From assembly GCA_000437495.1 (NCBI GenBank), contig FR897871.1:4371-13115 (forward strand): a stretch of 8,745 bases of DNA. The letters are read 5' to 3'. Below are positions 6,789-8,745 of this stretch, in pieces (within the stretch, counting starts at the first letter, position 1; every line of letters begins with the position of its first letter). This DNA is from Prevotella sp. CAG:485 (GTDB taxonomy: Bacteria > Bacteroidota > Bacteroidia > Bacteroidales > Muribaculaceae). The position numbers and the translations under genes were made by a program. The notes beneath the pieces were generated by a model. It ran no database searches and had not been told where the DNA came from. It saw nothing but the letters and a program-made list of their open reading frames with translations.

Positions 6789-6823
6789 AAAAGGGATGCT
6801 CCGGATGAAGAAGCGTCCCTTTT
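6789..6823 (+). terminator. Intrinsic terminator after the PPIase gene
   Basis: An 11-bp stem (6789-6799 with 6813-6823, one G-U pair) encloses a 13-base loop. The right arm ends in TTTT and is followed by CTGTTTCTC, a U-rich tail. Its place, 21 bases after the PPIase stop and before a new gene, fits transcription termination. The A-rich left arm and T-rich right arm could also serve the opposite strand, though no minus-strand gene lies there. Confidence 0.75.
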
Positions 6824-6866
6824 CTGTTTCTCGGAGACTACTAAGAAATGTCTTATAACCCGGGTC

Positions 6867-6873
6867 TAAGGAG
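6867..6873 (+). promoter_or_regulatory. Shine-Dalgarno sequence TAAGGAG for the TPR gene
   Basis: TAAGGAG ends five bases before the ATG at 6879. Good Shine-Dalgarno matches are uncommon in Bacteroidota and no other gene in this window has an obvious one, so this site supports the chosen start. No TAnnTTTG promoter box is visible between the terminator at 6823 and this site. Confidence 0.5.
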
Positions 6874-6878
6874 CGTAT

Positions 6879-8099
6879 ATGAAGTTTGGAGATAAGGAAT
6901 CAGGATTTGCAAAACCACTGAAAAGGCTGACGCAAAGGGTTGCTGAAGCCCTGACGGCAGTTTTCATGCTGCTGAATGCAGTGATGTGTTCGGCGCCTTC
7001 CGATTCCGAAAAGGGAGTGAGCGATTCCACACAAAAGCTGCGTCAGGAAATGTTCAAACCCCTTCACGAAGGTAAAATGGATGAGGTGTTTCATGAGCTG
7101 CGACCATATTATGACAGCGTGCGAGGCATTGACGACAACGCCCAACTGTTGGCAGCTTTGTATCTGGCCGAGGCGTATGCCATGCGCGAGGATGCCGATT
7201 CTGTGAAGTACTTTATGGACGCGGCGACCCCCTTGCTGCAACGCACAGACGATTCCTTCTCCAAGATTCTGTATTACAACATAAAAGGCGCATGGAGCCT
7301 GAAGCACAATCTCGATTATCCGGGCAGCTTGGCAGCATATTACGAAGGTTACAGGACGGCCCGCGAAGCCGGTAATGTGCGCGGCATGAACACCATGCTG
7401 GCCAGCATTACATATATCTATTATGTACTGGGCAACCCTCACGGCATGGAATATGCCCTTGAGGCCAAGACAGTGGCAGACACCATGAGTGCGCCCGACC
7501 CCATACCGCACACTCATGCCCTTGTGGCCATGGCGCTTATGGAGGCTTCAAACGGCAGGCATCGTGAGGCACTCTCCACCTTAAACACCGTAGATTCTCT
7601 GATTTCGGCCAACAACCTGAATCAGCTGACGACCTTGGTGTCGACCGTCAGAGGAGACGTGCTGACCAATCTTGACAAGCCAGAAGCAGCCACGCAAGCC
7701 TATAACAAAGCCTTGGCAGCTGCCGGGTACGGAGAACCCAGCAACGAGGTGATGGCGCTCTATCATTTCGGCAGCAGCAGCGAGCGCAGCGGCAATCTGA
7801 CGCAGGCCGACAGCCTTTACCGTAAGGCACTTGCCATTTCGCGGCAGTATCATAACCTGGAATTTCGCGGCGATGTGCTGTTGGCATTGGCAAAGATGCA
7901 CTATCGGCATGGCGACAGAAATGAGGCACTTGACTACTTCGGCAAATATCACAATCACATCGACAGCCTGCACAAGACCACCCTGGTGCAGGACTTCAAT
8001 AATCTGATTGTCAATAACCACAAATTGGAGAAGCAGACAGAAGTGCAGAAATACCGCATTGCCAATCTGCGAACCAGCGCATCTCCACAATCTGCATAG
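6879..8099 (+). CDS. TPR sensor half of a probable frameshifted TPR-TM-AraC regulator
   Basis: The 406-residue product starts with a basic stretch and a hydrophobic segment (about 20-39), either a signal peptide or a membrane anchor. It is followed by helical tetratricopeptide-like repeats to about residue 365. The clearest repeats are at 260-285 (GDVLTNLDKPEAATQAYNKA) and 300-320 (SGNLTQADSLYRKAL), with another near 330-360. A short coiled-coil-like stretch (about 370-398) follows. The last eight residues (TSASPQSA) do not look like the family. At this point the -1 frame continues directly into a transmembrane helix and an AraC-type domain (see 8108-8635). Membrane proteins with periplasmic TPRs and a cytoplasmic AraC domain are common in Bacteroidales, and the joined protein would have about 585 residues. 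The shift appears to be one missing base near 8072. The half alone would be an exported TPR protein without output. Ligand and target genes are unknown. Confidence 0.85.
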   Translation: MKFGDKESGFAKPLKRLTQRVAEALTAVFMLLNAVMCSAPSDSEKGVSDSTQKLRQEMFKPLHEGKMDEVFHELRPYYDSVRGIDDNAQLLAALYLAEAYAMREDADSVKYFMDAATPLLQRTDDSFSKILYYNIKGAWSLKHNLDYPGSLAAYYEGYRTAREAGNVRGMNTMLASITYIYYVLGNPHGMEYALEAKTVADTMSAPDPIPHTHALVAMALMEASNGRHREALSTLNTVDSLISANNLNQLTTLVSTVRGDVLTNLDKPEAATQAYNKALAAAGYGEPSNEVMALYHFGSSSERSGNLTQADSLYRKALAISRQYHNLEFRGDVLLALAKMHYRHGDRNEALDYFGKYHNHIDSLHKTTLVQDFNNLIVNNHKLEKQTEVQKYRIANLRTSASPQSA

Positions 8100-8107
8100 C
8101 GATAGCC

Positions 8108-8635
8108 GTGCTGTTGGCGGCCGTAACCCTCACCATGATGTATTTTCACCGCAAGCGGCGATTGCTATATGCCGCCCAGACGCGGCACCTGCTTGAGGAA
8201 GTGAAAAAGTCGGAGCTTTCGCGGCCTGAGGAAACTGAAGGGACGGAAACGGCGAAAGAAGATGCGTATGCCGCCATGAAGAGCCTTTTCGACACCATAG
8301 AGAAAAAGATGAGCGATGAACATCTTTACCGCACCAACGGCCTCACGTTAGAGACCCTGGCAGAAGCGATTGGCTCAAACCGCACCTATGTGTCGCGGGC
8401 TGTGAATATGTTCGCCGGCGTCTCCTTCAGCCGTTACGTAAATCACTTCCGGGTGGAAGAGGCGGTGAAACGGCTTTCGGACCCGGCTTCCGACATCCTC
8501 GTTAAAGAACTTGCTTACAGTCTGGGCTTTAGATCCGATTCTGTCTTTTCAAAGGTCTTTAAGAGCGAAACGGGCATGACGCCCAACGAATTCCGGCGCT
8601 CAGCCATACTTATAGATAAGCAAAACAACGGTTAA
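8108..8635 (+). CDS. Membrane-anchored AraC-family DNA-binding half of the same regulator
   Basis: From the GTG at 8108 this frame encodes 175 residues. Residues 1-13 are the end of a transmembrane helix, followed by HRKRR, a positive cluster that places the rest in the cytoplasm. A charged linker (about 20-70) precedes a full AraC-type domain. Its first helix-turn-helix is at about 78-100 (LTLETLAEAIGSNRTYVSRA) and its second at about 132-155, with the family signature from VKELAYSLGF to TGMTPNEFRR (132-164). The open frame continues upstream of 8108 in step: codons 8081-8146 give an unbroken 22-residue hydrophobic helix. The GTG therefore falls inside the helix and is unlikely to be a native start. 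I read this as the 3' part of the gene beginning at 6879, separated by a one-base frameshift. Reinitiation after the TAG at 8097 cannot be excluded, but it would give a shortened membrane segment. Confidence 0.85.
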   Translation: MLLAAVTLTMMYFHRKRRLLYAAQTRHLLEEVKKSELSRPEETEGTETAKEDAYAAMKSLFDTIEKKMSDEHLYRTNGLTLETLAEAIGSNRTYVSRAVNMFAGVSFSRYVNHFRVEEAVKRLSDPASDILVKELAYSLGFRSDSVFSKVFKSETGMTPNEFRRSAILIDKQNNG

Positions 8636-8680
8636 TTCATATAATTTACGAATAAGCAGCAGCAATTAGGGTCAATTATT

Positions 8681-8688
8681 TAATTTTG
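8681..8688 (+). promoter_or_regulatory. Possible -7 box for a gene beyond the window
   Basis: TAATTTTG matches the Bacteroides -7 consensus exactly and lies in an A/T-rich, gene-free end region (8636-8745). I find no TTTG-like box 19-21 bp upstream, so this is only half of a promoter. No open reading frame or terminator is evident in these 110 bases. Confidence 0.35.
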
Positions 8689-8745
8689 CGATTATAAACC
8701 ACAATAAGTCTTTTTTTAATAGGGTTACTCAGAAAATAGCTAACT

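Noticed and set aside
6963..6998. Lipoprotein signal (Cys37 after AVM) in the TPR protein
   Set aside because: The residues before Cys (A-V-M) do not fit the lipobox, where the base before Cys should code Gly, Ala or Ser. A plain signal peptide or anchor is more likely.
6900..7517. 205-codon open frame on the minus strand opposite the TPR gene
   Set aside because: Antisense to a clear TPR protein; its Cys/His/Gln-rich composition is typical of a reversed frame.
8060..8080. Programmed -1 ribosomal frameshifting to join the TPR and AraC halves
   Set aside because: No X-XXY-YYZ slippery heptamer or obvious downstream pseudoknot is seen; a simple one-base loss explains the data better.
8700..8745. 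The T-run near 8709-8716 as an intrinsic terminator for the AraC half
   Set aside because: No GC-rich inverted repeat precedes the T-run.
1..8745. Mobile elements, CRISPR repeats, tRNA or rRNA genes, toxin-antitoxin or defence genes
   Set aside because: No transposase or integrase motifs, spaced direct repeats, RNA-gene signatures or effector domains were found in either strand. The region looks like conserved chromosome.

Overview
The window looks like chromosomal core sequence from a member of the Bacteroidales (Bacteroidota), perhaps a Muribaculaceae- or Prevotella-like gut lineage. Three things point there: promoter boxes of the Bacteroides type (TAnnTTTG with a TTTG-like box about 19-20 bp upstream), protein families typical of the phylum (TIGR02757/DUF2400, and periplasmic-TPR/membrane/AraC regulators), and mostly A/T-rich leaders without Shine-Dalgarno sequences. 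The exact genus cannot be told from this sequence.

Positions 1-2322, minus strand: a three-gene operon read right to left. It has a TetR-family repressor, a ketoacyl-ACP synthase III (FabH-like) and a ketoacyl-ACP reductase (FabG). The genes are tightly packed, so one transcript probably carries a regulator and two steps of fatty-acid elongation. Positions 2323-2427 form a divergent control region. It has a good minus-strand promoter, a likely plus-strand promoter that almost touches the next start codon, and two 16-bp inverted repeats that overlap these elements and are natural operator candidates for the TetR protein.

Positions 2428-6767, plus strand: a TIGR02757/DUF2400 protein of unknown function, guaB (IMP dehydrogenase, with its own promoter), and a two-parvulin-domain periplasmic peptidyl-prolyl isomerase of the PpiC/SurA type. 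A clear hairpin terminator follows at about 6789-6823.

Positions 6879-8635, plus strand: what appears to be a single membrane-spanning regulator (signal sequence, periplasmic TPR repeats, transmembrane helix, cytoplasmic AraC-type DNA-binding domain) split into two reading frames by a one-base shift near 8072. The last 110 bases hold no gene but contain one promoter-like box for something beyond the window.

I see no mobile element, CRISPR array, RNA gene, defence system or clearly novel multi-gene system. The points most worth a second look are the frameshifted regulator, the symmetrical control region at 2346-2422, a possible near-leaderless mRNA at 2428, an atypical KAS III active-site context, and a possible distant link of the DUF2400 protein to endonuclease III-like glycosylases.
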